DNA of 38,402 nt from Rhodospirillaceae bacterium (GCA_002716125.1 PAZH01000002.1:29667-68068); one strand, 5' to 3'; positions 1 to 8,827 are shown, numbered from the stretch's first letter. The notes: generated by a model not told the origin, from the letters alone. A program made the numbers and translations.

Positions 1-747
1 CTCATCGTTTGCTCTGTTCGGGACATTCTAAAGTCCGAACGCAAACCCGGGCGTGCAGAGGAGACGGTCGAGACGATTACCGAATACTACGACCTTGTCC
101 TTGTTCACGGTGATCCCGGATTTGCGCGTTTAGAGGAGACGTTTCCGCTTGCGTCCGAGATAGCGGAGAAAATTCGCTATACCGGAATTGTCGCGCCGCC
201 TCGAACGGCATCGAGGCGCATGGAGAGAAGCGGCGTCCTTGTCTCGGCCGGTGGTGGCGCCGTTGGAGAAGCGTTATTCCAGGCCGCGCTCGAAGCGCGC
301 GCGATGAGCCGGCTTTCAGATCGTCAGTGGCGCTTGCTTGTAGGGCCGAATGTAGCCGCCGCTGCGTTCGAGGAATTCCGCCGCGCCGCACCCGATGATG
401 TTGTCGTGGAACGCTACAGAGACGATTTCAGATCTCTTCTTTCGGCTTGCGAAGTATCGGTCTCGCAAGCGGGATACAATACCGTGGCGGACATATTGAC
501 GGCTGACACGCAAGCTGTGTTGGTGGCATTCGATGATGGTGGCGAGAACGAGCAACCGCGTCGTGCCCGAATGCTGGCGGAACGAGGCCGTGTAGAGTCT
601 CTCATGATGTCGGCGTTGACGCCGGAACGCTTGGCGGCGGCCATTGATCGTGCCAGCCTGCAGGACAAGCCTCGTCTTGAATTCGATCTCGATGGTGCAG
701 CGAACTCGACCGAGATATTGGCGTCGGCGGTGGCTGGGGATTCTTAG
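1..747 (+). CDS. Predicted glycosyltransferase, C-terminal part (COG4671-like), cut by window start
   Basis: The frame is open from base 1 to the TAG at 745-747 (248 codons), so the N-terminus lies outside the window; an internal ATG at 220 is not the true start. The visible part resembles the C-terminal half of GT-B, MurG-like predicted glycosyltransferases. It has a Gly-rich loop VSAGGGAVGEAL just after residue 75 and a downstream SQAGYNTVADIL segment, which matches the donor-nucleotide region of this fold, followed by DDGGENEQ and MLAERG, where MurG-like enzymes contact the sugar nucleotide. By family it should transfer a sugar from an activated donor; the acceptor is unknown. It converges on the methyltransferase gene with a 2-bp gap. 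Family assignment is by motif recall and the specific substrate cannot be inferred. Confidence 0.75.
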   Translation, partial: LIVCSVRDILKSERKPGRAEETVETITEYYDLVLVHGDPGFARLEETFPLASEIAEKIRYTGIVAPPRTASRRMERSGVLVSAGGGAVGEALFQAALEARAMSRLSDRQWRLLVGPNVAAAAFEEFRRAAPDDVVVERYRDDFRSLLSACEVSVSQAGYNTVADILTADTQAVLVAFDDGGENEQPRRARMLAERGRVESLMMSALTPERLAAAIDRASLQDKPRLEFDLDGAANSTEILASAVAGDS

Positions 748-749
748 TT

Positions 750-1433
750 TTATCGACGTCCGATCAACATAAACCGCGTATATTTATCGAATTCCAACTC
801 GCCGGCGAAGATGAGATCGCGCATTGGCGCTTGTTCTTGAAATGCCGCCAAATTCGGTTGGCAGTTCACGTGCTCGGGTTCGGAAAAATAGTCGTTGGAT
901 TGAAGAACCAATAGCGTGTCCTGAGGCAATGCGCTGAACCAAGCGTCAAAGTCCTCCAAGTGCTCGCAGCTTGTATTTATCAAGAGGTCCGGACAGGCGC
1001 CGATCTTCTGGTCGTTTATCTGGACCGAATCCGCTGTGTATCGAAGTTGAAGAATATCTGCGGTTTCGGTGGAAAAAACGCGGCGGTCGACAGCATCTGC
1101 ATTAAGACTATCTGCAATTGGCGCGCAACTGGGATCGATATCGAAACTCGTGATGTGATTTACGTTGAAGCGGCTATCGTGAAACAACAAAGATGCCAAG
1201 ACACCGCACCAGCCGCCCAGAATATGAACAGAGCCCAGGTCGTCGCCATGGGTTTCATTTAGACTATCTAGGAGCCATAGCTTCGACGCCGTTTGGCGCC
1301 GATTCAATGCGTTTCCTAAACTCGATGTCGGATATTTGAGGGCGGTGTTACGGATATCTCTAATAAACCGGCTCTCATAGAACAAGGAGAGCCCGTCGAG
1401 GATATCCTTGTAGAACTGGTCTTTTTTTAACAT
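750..1433 (-). CDS. Putative class I SAM-dependent methyltransferase
   Basis: This 227-aa protein carries a motif-I-like loop, VHILGGWCGVLASLL (about residues 69-83), followed by SFDIDPSC, whose acidic residue would hold the SAM ribose. A later acidic/hydrophobic strand, PDLLINTSCEHL, resembles the motif IV region of Rossmann-fold methyltransferases. No signal peptide or membrane segment is evident, so it is probably cytosolic. The substrate is not recognisable. It lies downstream of the ABC-like gene on the same strand, with a 121-bp gap, and could be cotranscribed with it. An in-frame TAA just upstream fixes the ATG at 1433. The only strong Shine-Dalgarno-like sequence (GGAGG) is about 27 nt upstream, next to a 10-codon reading frame that overlaps this start. 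Confidence 0.7.
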   Translation of the reverse strand: MLKKDQFYKDILDGLSLFYESRFIRDIRNTALKYPTSSLGNALNRRQTASKLWLLDSLNETHGDDLGSVHILGGWCGVLASLLFHDSRFNVNHITSFDIDPSCAPIADSLNADAVDRRVFSTETADILQLRYTADSVQINDQKIGACPDLLINTSCEHLEDFDAWFSALPQDTLLVLQSNDYFSEPEHVNCQPNLAAFQEQAPMRDLIFAGELEFDKYTRFMLIGRR

Positions 1434-1554
1434 CGTGCGCGCCCGTGGTTATGTGCCATTCCTCCAGGCAAATCTACGACGGGAAAACGGCACAATCGTC
1501 TCCAGAGTGCCTAATCATTCCCGCAAATACAAAGCCAATCTGGCAAACTTTGGG

Positions 1555-4500
1555 CTATGCGGCGTCCTGGATCTGTGCAGTCATATTATAAAGTCGGTCG
1601 CTCATAACGCGCGCAATATGCGCGGCGAATTGTGGGCTGCCTCCCAACAGTTCCAGGAACAGTTCTTTCTTGAGCTCCAAGACCGTGACGTCCGAATGTG
1701 CGCGGACGGTTGCGGAACGCGGTTTGGTGCTTAATAGCGCCATGTCGCCGACCAGTTCGTTCTTGTCGAGGTGGCTGACGATTATCTCTTCATCACCTTC
1801 GCCGACGATAATATCGACGGCACCTTCAAGGATGACGTAGGCGGCATTGCCCGTATCCCCTTGATGGAAAAGGTCCTCGCCTTTGGAGTAAGTCAGCCGC
1901 TCGCTAGTGAATGCCAGCAACTTGAGCCGAGACGCATCCATTTCGGAAAATAGCGGAACTTGGCCCAACGCGGAGATTTCCGCGTTCAAGATCGTACCGC
2001 CGTCCTCGTCTTGAACGGCGCTTGTTTCGGCGGCCTCGGTATCCGCGTCGACCGGTGTCGCCTCGGAAATGCGTTCCTCGATCCGACCGTTCCGTACGAC
2101 GAGGACCTGATCGAACTCGCTCGCATCGGGCATTTCGCTATCGATCCATATCAACGTTGTCGTCGGCAACAGGACGTAGAGTTGCCGCCTTATACGGTCA
2201 CGGGTCTCGCGGTCATGCGCGCTCAGTGCCTCGTTAATTACAAGAACCTCGGGACGTTTGATAAGGCTTCGGACCAAAGCAATGCTCTGACGGGCTGCGA
2301 GCGGTATCCGCCGCCCGCCGATACCGACGTGGAAATCCGCCGCGGCGAGAATGACTTCGTTCGTCAATTCCATTTCGTCGAGAACGTCGCGCAAAATCTG
2401 GTCGACTTTCTCTTCCGCTTGCGGTCGGCCCGCATTGACCCGTCCCATAATCAAATTCGAACGCAACGGCAGCCGCTCGTTGAACTCTTCGGGATCAAAG
2501 AACGCAATTGCCTCGCTTCCGTCCTCGGCAAGCTGTTCGCGGAATTTCCGGCGCGCCTCCAGAATACGGGATTGCATATCGTCGTTGATATGACCAAGCC
2601 GATGGCGCTCGACCACCAATTGGCAAGTGAGGGAAATTAATCTTGCCGTATCTTCTTCGCTAATCGCGTCGTTGCCTTCGCGTTTCGCAAGAGCGGCAAT
2701 TCGTTTCAGTTCTTGCAGCGAATCATCGTCGACGAAGCTGTATTGCTCGAAGATCGGTTCATCCGCCGACATGCCGTCAAACATATCGATCAACGTCGCA
2801 GCGACTTGAATGCCGATGTCCCGGAAGCGATTGGTCAACTCGCACTCGTCTAGGATCGATCGGATAACGTCATTCTCACCGAAGTGTTCGACCGCGAATT
2901 TTGCGTCAATCGCCTCTCCGAAGATCAAGTTTGCGCCGACTGTCGCACTCACATTGTATTCTTCGAAATCGAACGGATGGATGAGGTCCGCCAGCTGCGT
3001 GTCAGACTGCATCTTTTGGAGGATGTGTTGACGCGCTTGAACAATTTTGGCCGCCAAATCACCCCGCGTTTCCGGGTTGATCGTCATGTTCATAGCGCGG
3101 CCATACATGAAGTCTTCAAGCTCGACCGCGCGAAGCGTCTCGTGCCACCAGTGCAGGAGTTCAGCGTTGTCGGCAACGCCCGCATCGCCGTAGTTGATCC
3201 ACTCGGCATCAATGGCGTGGGGCACGTTGCCGGACGACACGGCTTCGTTGCGGTCTTTCTCGCGTTCTGGCGTATCCTCCGGCGTTACGACCGGCATATG
3301 TTTTAGGCCATAGAAGACGTTGTAACCGATCGTACCGTCGAAGACATAGGAATCGGGGCCGGCGTATCCGATCCGACGCCCGATGACCGCCTCGTGCATG
3401 TTCGAGAAGTCCTGGTCGGCTATTGAGATGCGCCCCTGAGACGGCTGGATAAGCCGCGTTAGGATATAGGCAAGGTTATCCCGTCCACTGCCGCCTGCAA
3501 CGATGGCAACACGGCTGCCGGGCGTCGCATCGAAGGTAATACTGTCGAGCGATTTAACGCCGTCTTCATCGGTAATAGAGACGTTGCTGAGAGAGACATT
3601 ACCGGCAAGCGAGGGCACGGTTTCGGGCCTGTCTGCGATGCCAAGGCTTTCGGGCATCATGTCAGCAGGATCGAATTGCTCCGTCACTTGTTGGTATTTG
3701 ATCTTCGCATCCATCATGCGTTGGTAGTATTTCAGCAACTCTTTCCAAGGCTGCATCAATTGTTGGTAAGCGCCGAGGACAGCGACGAGTTGGCCGATAT
3801 CCAGATTGCCCTTCAGAATGAGGACGCCGCCGACCGAATAGAAGAGGAGCGGTGTCAGCTTGAGCAAGAAGTTGTTCAGAAATTTCAGGAAGGCCTTATT
3901 CTGGTAAATTTTCATCCGGACTTTGAAAATGCCCGAAAGATGGTGCGTAAAGTCGGCGAGCGAATAGGCCGAGGTATCATGCGTATGAATGTCGTTGATG
4001 CCGGAAACCGCCTCGCTAATTCGACCGGCGACACCCCGAATGCGGACCACCCGTTCTTTCGCGAGCAGGTTAATCTTCTTCTGAAGTTTCGGGATGATGT
4101 AGGCCTGTAGCGGGATGATCGCAATGCTCGCGAAACCCATAATTGGGTCTTGAATGAAGACGAACAGCAACACCGTCAACATCGTGCCGCCTTGGAAGAG
4201 CGGCAGCTCGACAGCATCCGCAAAGAATTGACTGAAAGGTTCCACCTCCGCCGTGATCATCGAGGTGACCTCGCCTTGCGAGGTTTTTTGGAATTGTTTT
4301 AACGGGAACCGATGTATCCGTTCGAACAATTGGAAGCGCAGGCGCCGGAGCAGACGTTCGGATGTAATGCCCTTAAAAACAAAAAGCGACATCGTGATGC
4401 CGCCATTGACGATAAGAAGTAAGAGGAAGAGGAAGCAAAGGGTTAAAAGATATTCCGTGTTGTCGAAATCAATACCGAAATAGGTGCGCGGGAAGGCCTC

Positions 4501-4656
4501 CGCGTCCGGTTTCGAGCCGAGTGCATCGTTGACGATGATTTTCGGCAGTTCGAGGGCGAAATATAGAAAGGGGAAGGATGCGACCGTCACACAGGTAATG
4601 ACGAGTTGATACCCCTTGCTGTATCGCCAAATAAATCCGTAAAGACCCTTTTCCAC
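1555..4656 (-). CDS. ABC-exporter-like protein with degenerate ATPase, large insert and C-terminal cyclic-nucleotide-binding domain
   Basis: This is a 1033-aa protein starting at GTG 4656, with GAGGG about 10 nt upstream. Residues 15-320 form an ABC-exporter membrane domain with hydrophobic segments near 20-37, 70-95, 155-190 and 265-283. Residues 350-860 resemble an ABC ATPase, but every motif is altered: the Walker A site reads GGSGRDN (388-394, no GK[ST]), the Q-loop Gln is Gly (YAGPDSYVFDGTI), the signature is IPLAARQ, Walker B ends INEA (Asp to Asn, Glu809 kept), and the switch His is absent (WIDSEMPD). The helical region is expanded by about 300 residues containing repeated NLxxG and ELTN elements. 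Residues 896-1018 are a cNMP-binding domain with the phosphate cassette VGDMALL...PRSATVRA (Asp971, Arg980). Length is nearly twice the usual exporter half (about 600 aa). The architecture suggests a cNMP-regulated membrane protein that may not hydrolyse ATP; substrate unknown. Confidence 0.85.
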   Translation of the reverse strand: MEKGLYGFIWRYSKGYQLVITCVTVASFPFLYFALELPKIIVNDALGSKPDAEAFPRTYFGIDFDNTEYLLTLCFLFLLLLIVNGGITMSLFVFKGITSERLLRRLRFQLFERIHRFPLKQFQKTSQGEVTSMITAEVEPFSQFFADAVELPLFQGGTMLTVLLFVFIQDPIMGFASIAIIPLQAYIIPKLQKKINLLAKERVVRIRGVAGRISEAVSGINDIHTHDTSAYSLADFTHHLSGIFKVRMKIYQNKAFLKFLNNFLLKLTPLLFYSVGGVLILKGNLDIGQLVAVLGAYQQLMQPWKELLKYYQRMMDAKIKYQQVTEQFDPADMMPESLGIADRPETVPSLAGNVSLSNVSITDEDGVKSLDSITFDATPGSRVAIVAGGSGRDNLAYILTRLIQPSQGRISIADQDFSNMHEAVIGRRIGYAGPDSYVFDGTIGYNVFYGLKHMPVVTPEDTPEREKDRNEAVSSGNVPHAIDAEWINYGDAGVADNAELLHWWHETLRAVELEDFMYGRAMNMTINPETRGDLAAKIVQARQHILQKMQSDTQLADLIHPFDFEEYNVSATVGANLIFGEAIDAKFAVEHFGENDVIRSILDECELTNRFRDIGIQVAATLIDMFDGMSADEPIFEQYSFVDDDSLQELKRIAALAKREGNDAISEEDTARLISLTCQLVVERHRLGHINDDMQSRILEARRKFREQLAEDGSEAIAFFDPEEFNERLPLRSNLIMGRVNAGRPQAEEKVDQILRDVLDEMELTNEVILAAADFHVGIGGRRIPLAARQSIALVRSLIKRPEVLVINEALSAHDRETRDRIRRQLYVLLPTTTLIWIDSEMPDASEFDQVLVVRNGRIEERISEATPVDADTEAAETSAVQDEDGGTILNAEISALGQVPLFSEMDASRLKLLAFTSERLTYSKGEDLFHQGDTGNAAYVILEGAVDIIVGEGDEEIIVSHLDKNELVGDMALLSTKPRSATVRAHSDVTVLELKKELFLELLGGSPQFAAHIARVMSDRLYNMTAQIQDAA
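2257..3333 (-). repeat. Three divergent copies of an ABC helical-subdomain element inside the ABC-like gene
   Basis: Within the protein encoded at 1555-4656 the same two-part element appears three times. The first part is TIGYNVFYG (442-450), ATVGANLIFG (571-580) and LPLRSNLIMG (729-738). The second part is TLRAVELED, SILDECELTN and DVLDEMELTN, following 26 to 65 residues later. In a normal ABC ATPase this element (Q-loop, TIxxNIxxG, then a helix) occurs once before the LSGGQ motif. The similarity is visible by eye at protein level; I cannot give percent identity. The simplest reading is internal duplication followed by divergence. Confidence 0.55.
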
Positions 4657-5027
4657 CGTTCAAGCCCTCTGTGGTTCAAAAGGATAAGAGCTGTCCGATC
4701 AGCGCAATCGCTCGGGAAATCTAGAATCTGCGTTTCTGAGACCCAAGCCGCCAATCAGCAGCACTGCTAAGCGATTATTTTCGCCATTATCGGTACCGCT
4801 CGCGGTACGTATCGTTATGAAGAAACCCCAACGCAAAGCACCTAATAATATGAAAATTACCGGTGTTTAGGCAACCGAGGAACGCTGGGTTCTGTCGTTT
4901 GGAAACTTCAGTCGCGAATTTTAGGGCTCCTTATGTCCAAATTGGATAGGAATTCCCCCAATAGATCGCAAACTGCGTTAAAATCCGTTCTATGATTGTA
5001 TCACCTCAGATGAAGGTGGAGAGCGAA
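4657..5027. other. 371-bp intergenic region between divergent genes, with two short palindromes
   Basis: This gap separates the ABC-like gene (minus) from the GYD gene (plus) and must hold both promoters. Two inverted repeats are visible: AGCAG-CA-CTGCT at 4757-4768 and a 16-bp GTACCGC-TC-GCGGTAC at 4793-4808. A TAAAAT at 4979-4984 resembles a -10 box for the plus-strand gene, but no convincing -35 sits at the right distance. The region is visibly more AT-rich than its flanks. No convincing gene is present. Confidence 0.5.
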
Positions 5028-5318
5028 ATGCCGATTTACATAAGTTTGGTGAATTACACCGAATCGGGTCTGCGAGATATTAAGAAATCCCCGGAACGTC
5101 TCGCTGCCGCCCGCAAGGAAGCAGAAGAGTTAGGCGGTAAGATCGACAAGGTCTATCTAACGATGGGAGATTGCGACCTGATTACAATCGCGGATTTTCC
5201 CGACGATGCGACCGCAGCAACCTTCGCATTGCGCCTTGGGGCAAAGGGCAATACGCGTACAACGACGATGAAAGCCTTTCCCGAAGAAGCGCTCATGGAA
5301 ATTATAAAAGCCGTGTAG
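5028..5318 (+). CDS. GYD domain-containing protein
   Basis: This 96-aa protein is a full-length match to the small GYD family: MPIYISLVNYTESGLRDI at the N-terminus, a conserved Lys-Ser-Pro, KVYLTMGDCDLITIADF in the middle (MGDCD at the position that names the family) and a C-terminal segment ending MKAFPEEALMEII. The family adopts a ferredoxin-like alpha/beta fold; its biochemical role is unsettled. An ATG 36 nt upstream (4992) is possible, but 5028 is preferred because GGTGGAG lies 6 nt before it and the protein then begins at the family's usual N-terminus. It is a single gene, converging on the ior gene with a 17-bp gap. Confidence 0.85.
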   Translation: MPIYISLVNYTESGLRDIKKSPERLAAARKEAEELGGKIDKVYLTMGDCDLITIADFPDDATAATFALRLGAKGNTRTTTMKAFPEEALMEIIKAV

Positions 5319-5335
5319 AGCGCCGACGGTTGGAT

Positions 5336-8300
5336 TTATTCAGCCGCGATGTCCGACTTGGGAGACGGATTGCGGAACTCGGCCAGCAACTCGCGCTGTC
5401 GCGCTTTCGCAAGTGAAATATTGTTTTCTTTCACATGACCATAGCCGCGAATTTGCTCTGGCAACGCCGCAATGTCGATCGCGGTTGCGTGGTTCTCCGG
5501 CGTTAGGTCTCGCAACAGAGATTCGATGGTCGTCTCATAGTCGGCGATAAGTTCGCGTTCGTTTTTGCGTTCCGCCGTATAACCGAAAGGATCGAACGGC
5601 GTGCCGCGGAGGAATTTCAGTTTTGCGAGCATGCGGAACATCGGCAGAATCCATTCGCCGATCTCCATCTTTTTCGGCAAGCCGGTATCTGAGTCCCGGC
5701 GCGCGAGCAGCGGCGGCGCGAGATGGAATTTCAGCTTGTACCCCTCGTCGAATTTGTCGGCGATCTCGGCCAGGAAATCGGTTTCCGTATGCAGTCGCGC
5801 GACTTCGTATTCGTCTTTGTAGGCGAGAAGTTTGAAGTAATACCTTGCGACGGCCTTCGAAAGCGCCTCCTCTCCGGGCGCCCGGTGAGATTCGGAGGTC
5901 TGAACTTTTACGACAAGATCCTTGTAACGTCGGGCCAACCCGCGGCCTTGGTATTCGGTCAGAAACTCGACGCGACGTTCCACTAAATTCACAAGGTCGT
6001 CCTGAACTTCGACGGCTTCTTCCGGCGTGTTGTCGTCCGTAATTGCCATCTTACGAACCAAGGGGAGGTCGTGCGCAGCCCGGCGGCCCCAGGTGAAAGC
6101 TTGCTTGTTCGCCTCGGCAGCGACCCCATTCAGTTCGATCGCTTGGAAAATGGCTTCGATGGTTATCGGGACGAGGCCTTTCTGCCAGGCGCAGCCGAGC
6201 ATGAACATATTGCTGGCGATCGAGTTCCCGAGGAGCGCGGTGGCGAGTTTGGTGGCTTCCAAGAATTCCGTTCGATCGCCACCGACGACTTTGGTGATCG
6301 TCTGATGCAACTCTTCGCCCGGAAAATTTAGGTCGGGATCGCGCGTAAAGTCACCGGTGATGGTCTCATGACTGTTGATGACGGCGCGGCTTTCTCCGGG
6401 TGCGATCTTCGATAACGCATCGAAACTGGCGGCCGTCACGATATCGCAGCCGAGCATCATATCCGCACCGCCGGCGGCGATTCGGACCGCGTGTAAGTCT
6501 TCCGGTTTGTCGGCGACGCGGATATGGGTCAGGACGGCGCCGCCTTTCTGCGCCAATCCCACCATATCGAGGACCGAGCAACCTTTCCCTTCAATATGTG
6601 CAGCCATGGCGACAATGGCGCCGATCGTCACAACGCCGGTACCACCAATACCCGTCACCAGCATCGCATAAGGCTCTTCCGTCGATGGCAGGTCCGGATC
6701 CGGCAGTGCTTCAAAAATATCCGGCACAGCAACTTCTTGGGTCGATGTCTTCGGTTTCTTCAGATCTGTACCGTGTACGGTCACGAAACTCGGGCAGAAG
6801 CCGTTGACGCAAGAGTAGTCTTTGTTACAGGCGGATTGATCGATGGTGCGTTTGCGGCCGAACTCCGTTTCTTTCGGGACAACGGAGAGACAGTTCGATT
6901 TGACCGAGCAATCGCCGCAACCTTCGCATATTAGATCGTTGATCATTACGCGTTTGAGAGGATCGGGGAATGTCCCCCGCCGCCGGCGGCGGCGTTTTTC
7001 CGCCGCGCAGGTTTGATCGTATACCAAAACACTGACGCCGCTTTCGCCGCGAAGGTCTTTCTGAACCTTCATCAGGTCGTCGCGATGATAAACCTGCGTT
7101 CCCTTTGCAAAGCCGGCGTCGCGCGGATATTTGTCGGGTTCGTCGGTGACAACGACAACGCGCGATGCACCTTCCGCCATGACCTGTTGCGTGATGCGCG
7201 GCACCGTGAGCGGGCCGTCATGTGGTTGGCCGCCGGTCATCGCAACAGCGTCGTTGAACAGGATCTTATAGGTCATATTGACGTTGGCGGCGATCGCTTG
7301 GCGGATCGCCATCAAGCCCGAATGATAATAGGTACCGTCGCCGATATTCGCGAAGACATGCTCTTCTTCAGTGAAAGGCGCGATGCCGACCCACGGCACG
7401 CCTTCCGCGCCCATATGGGTAAAGGTCGCGGTGTTCCGTTCCATCCACTGGGCCATGAAGTGGCAGCCGATGCCGGAAAGCGCGCGGCTCCCATCCGGGA
7501 CTTTCGTCGAACTGTTGTGTGGGCAGCCGGAGCAAAAATACGGCGTCCGCTCGAACGTCTCGTTGTTGCTGCGGAGCATATCCTCGCGGGATTGCAGGAA
7601 CTTGATCCGGTCGTCGATTTGGCTGCTGGTATGAAACTGGCTGAGCCGCTTCGCAATCACCCTTGCGATCTGCGACGGCGTCAACTCGCCGATGGACGGC
7701 AAGATCCACTCGCCATTCTCGTCGTACTTGCCGATCACGCGCGGTCGCTTGTCGGCGATCCAGTTGTAAAGTTGCTCTTTCAGCTGATTCTCAATGACGG
7801 CGCGTTTTTCTTCGACGACCAGGACCTCGTCGAGCCCTTCGCAGAATTGGCGAATACCGTCGCGTTCGAGCGGCCAGGTCATGCCGACCTTGTATATCGA
7901 TAAGCCGATCGCTCGTGCATAGTCCTCGTTGATGCCGAGTTCTTCGAGCGCTTGGCGGACGTCGAGGTATGACTTGCCGCACGTCACAATCCCAAATCGT
8001 CGGTTCGGGCCGTCGATGATAGCTTTGTCGAGCTTGTTCGCCTTGGCGAAGGCGAGGACCGCGTGAATCTTGTAACGGTGGAGACGTTCCTCCATTTCCA
8101 GCGGCGTATCGGGATAACGGATACTGAGGCCGCCGGGCGGCATTTCGAAATCGTCCGGGATTTTAATATCGACGCGATGCGGGTCGACATAGACGGAGGC
8201 CGAACTGTCGACGGTTTCGGCGATCAGCTTAAAGGCACTCCAGCAGCCGGAATACCGCGACATCGCCCAACCGTAGAGACCAAGATCCAAGAATTCTTGT

Positions 8301-8827
8301 ACACCGGCCGGATTCAGGACGGGGATCATCGCATCCATGAATGCGTATTCGGTCTGATGCGCTGTTGTCGACGATTTACAGGTATGATCATCGCCGGCGA
8401 GGAGCAGGACGCCACCGGTGGGGGAAGACCCGAACAGGTTGCCGTGGCGAAGGACATCGCCCGAGCGATCGACGCCGGGTCCTTTCGCGTACCACATCGA
8501 AAACACGCCGTCGTAATTCGCGCCGACCGACATGTCCAATTGCTGTGTACCGAGAACGGCCGTTGCGGCGAGGTCTTCATTTACGCCCGGTTGGAAACGG
8601 ATGTGATGACGTTCGAGAAATGTTTTGGCTTGCCAGAGCTGTTGGTCGACCAGACCCAGCGGCGATCCTCTGTAACCTGTGATAAAGCAGCCGGTGTTTA
8701 AACCCGCCGCTTCGTCGCGCCGCCGCTGCATCATGGGGAGGCGGACCAAGGCCTGCGTCCCTGTCAGGAAAACGCGCCCTGACTCCAATGCGTATTTATC
8801 GTCGAGCGTAACCGGCGCCAGCGCCAT
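5336..8827 (-). CDS. Fused indolepyruvate:ferredoxin oxidoreductase (IorA-IorB type)
   Basis: This 1163-aa enzyme should oxidatively decarboxylate aryl pyruvates (indolepyruvate, phenylpyruvate) to aryl-acetyl-CoA, reducing ferredoxin; it is cytosolic and serves aromatic amino-acid breakdown. Residues 1-370 are the pyrimidine/transketolase-like domains (GYRGSPLG at 51-58). CSGCPHN (432-438) and the TPP site IGDGTYY with ND525-526 follow at 430-600. A ferredoxin-like segment has Cys634, 637, 640, 646, 667, 673 and 678. The gamma (IorB) domain starts at GIGGTGVVT (726-734). The C-terminal 230 residues match the extension of the one-chain proteobacterial form. GGGGG sits about 8 nt before the ATG. 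A hexa-arginine stretch (612-617) links the TPP and ferredoxin parts. Exact 2-oxo-acid preference cannot be read from sequence. Confidence 0.92.
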   Translation of the reverse strand: MALAPVTLDDKYALESGRVFLTGTQALVRLPMMQRRRDEAAGLNTGCFITGYRGSPLGLVDQQLWQAKTFLERHHIRFQPGVNEDLAATAVLGTQQLDMSVGANYDGVFSMWYAKGPGVDRSGDVLRHGNLFGSSPTGGVLLLAGDDHTCKSSTTAHQTEYAFMDAMIPVLNPAGVQEFLDLGLYGWAMSRYSGCWSAFKLIAETVDSSASVYVDPHRVDIKIPDDFEMPPGGLSIRYPDTPLEMEERLHRYKIHAVLAFAKANKLDKAIIDGPNRRFGIVTCGKSYLDVRQALEELGINEDYARAIGLSIYKVGMTWPLERDGIRQFCEGLDEVLVVEEKRAVIENQLKEQLYNWIADKRPRVIGKYDENGEWILPSIGELTPSQIARVIAKRLSQFHTSSQIDDRIKFLQSREDMLRSNNETFERTPYFCSGCPHNSSTKVPDGSRALSGIGCHFMAQWMERNTATFTHMGAEGVPWVGIAPFTEEEHVFANIGDGTYYHSGLMAIRQAIAANVNMTYKILFNDAVAMTGGQPHDGPLTVPRITQQVMAEGASRVVVVTDEPDKYPRDAGFAKGTQVYHRDDLMKVQKDLRGESGVSVLVYDQTCAAEKRRRRRRGTFPDPLKRVMINDLICEGCGDCSVKSNCLSVVPKETEFGRKRTIDQSACNKDYSCVNGFCPSFVTVHGTDLKKPKTSTQEVAVPDIFEALPDPDLPSTEEPYAMLVTGIGGTGVVTIGAIVAMAAHIEGKGCSVLDMVGLAQKGGAVLTHIRVADKPEDLHAVRIAAGGADMMLGCDIVTAASFDALSKIAPGESRAVINSHETITGDFTRDPDLNFPGEELHQTITKVVGGDRTEFLEATKLATALLGNSIASNMFMLGCAWQKGLVPITIEAIFQAIELNGVAAEANKQAFTWGRRAAHDLPLVRKMAITDDNTPEEAVEVQDDLVNLVERRVEFLTEYQGRGLARRYKDLVVKVQTSESHRAPGEEALSKAVARYYFKLLAYKDEYEVARLHTETDFLAEIADKFDEGYKLKFHLAPPLLARRDSDTGLPKKMEIGEWILPMFRMLAKLKFLRGTPFDPFGYTAERKNERELIADYETTIESLLRDLTPENHATAIDIAALPEQIRGYGHVKENNISLAKARQRELLAEFRNPSPKSDIAAE
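6977..6999 (+). other. GC palindrome plus T-run antisense to the ior gene
   Basis: A perfect 16-bp palindrome, CCGCCGCCGGCGGCGG (6977-6992), is followed by CG and five T residues on the plus strand. It looks like an intrinsic terminator but lies inside the minus-strand ior gene, where it encodes the hexa-arginine linker. It may simply reflect Arg codon usage. Confidence 0.3.

Noticed and set aside
1960..2640. 226-aa plus-strand frame opposite the ABC-like gene
   Set aside because: Antisense to a well-supported gene, no ribosome-binding site, no recognisable motif; open only because of codon bias.
4817..4870. 17-codon frame MKKPQRKAPNNMKITGV in the gap before the GYD gene
   Set aside because: No ribosome-binding site and too short to judge; probably chance.
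7013..7903. 296-aa plus-strand frame opposite ior
   Set aside because: Antisense shadow of a strongly conserved enzyme.
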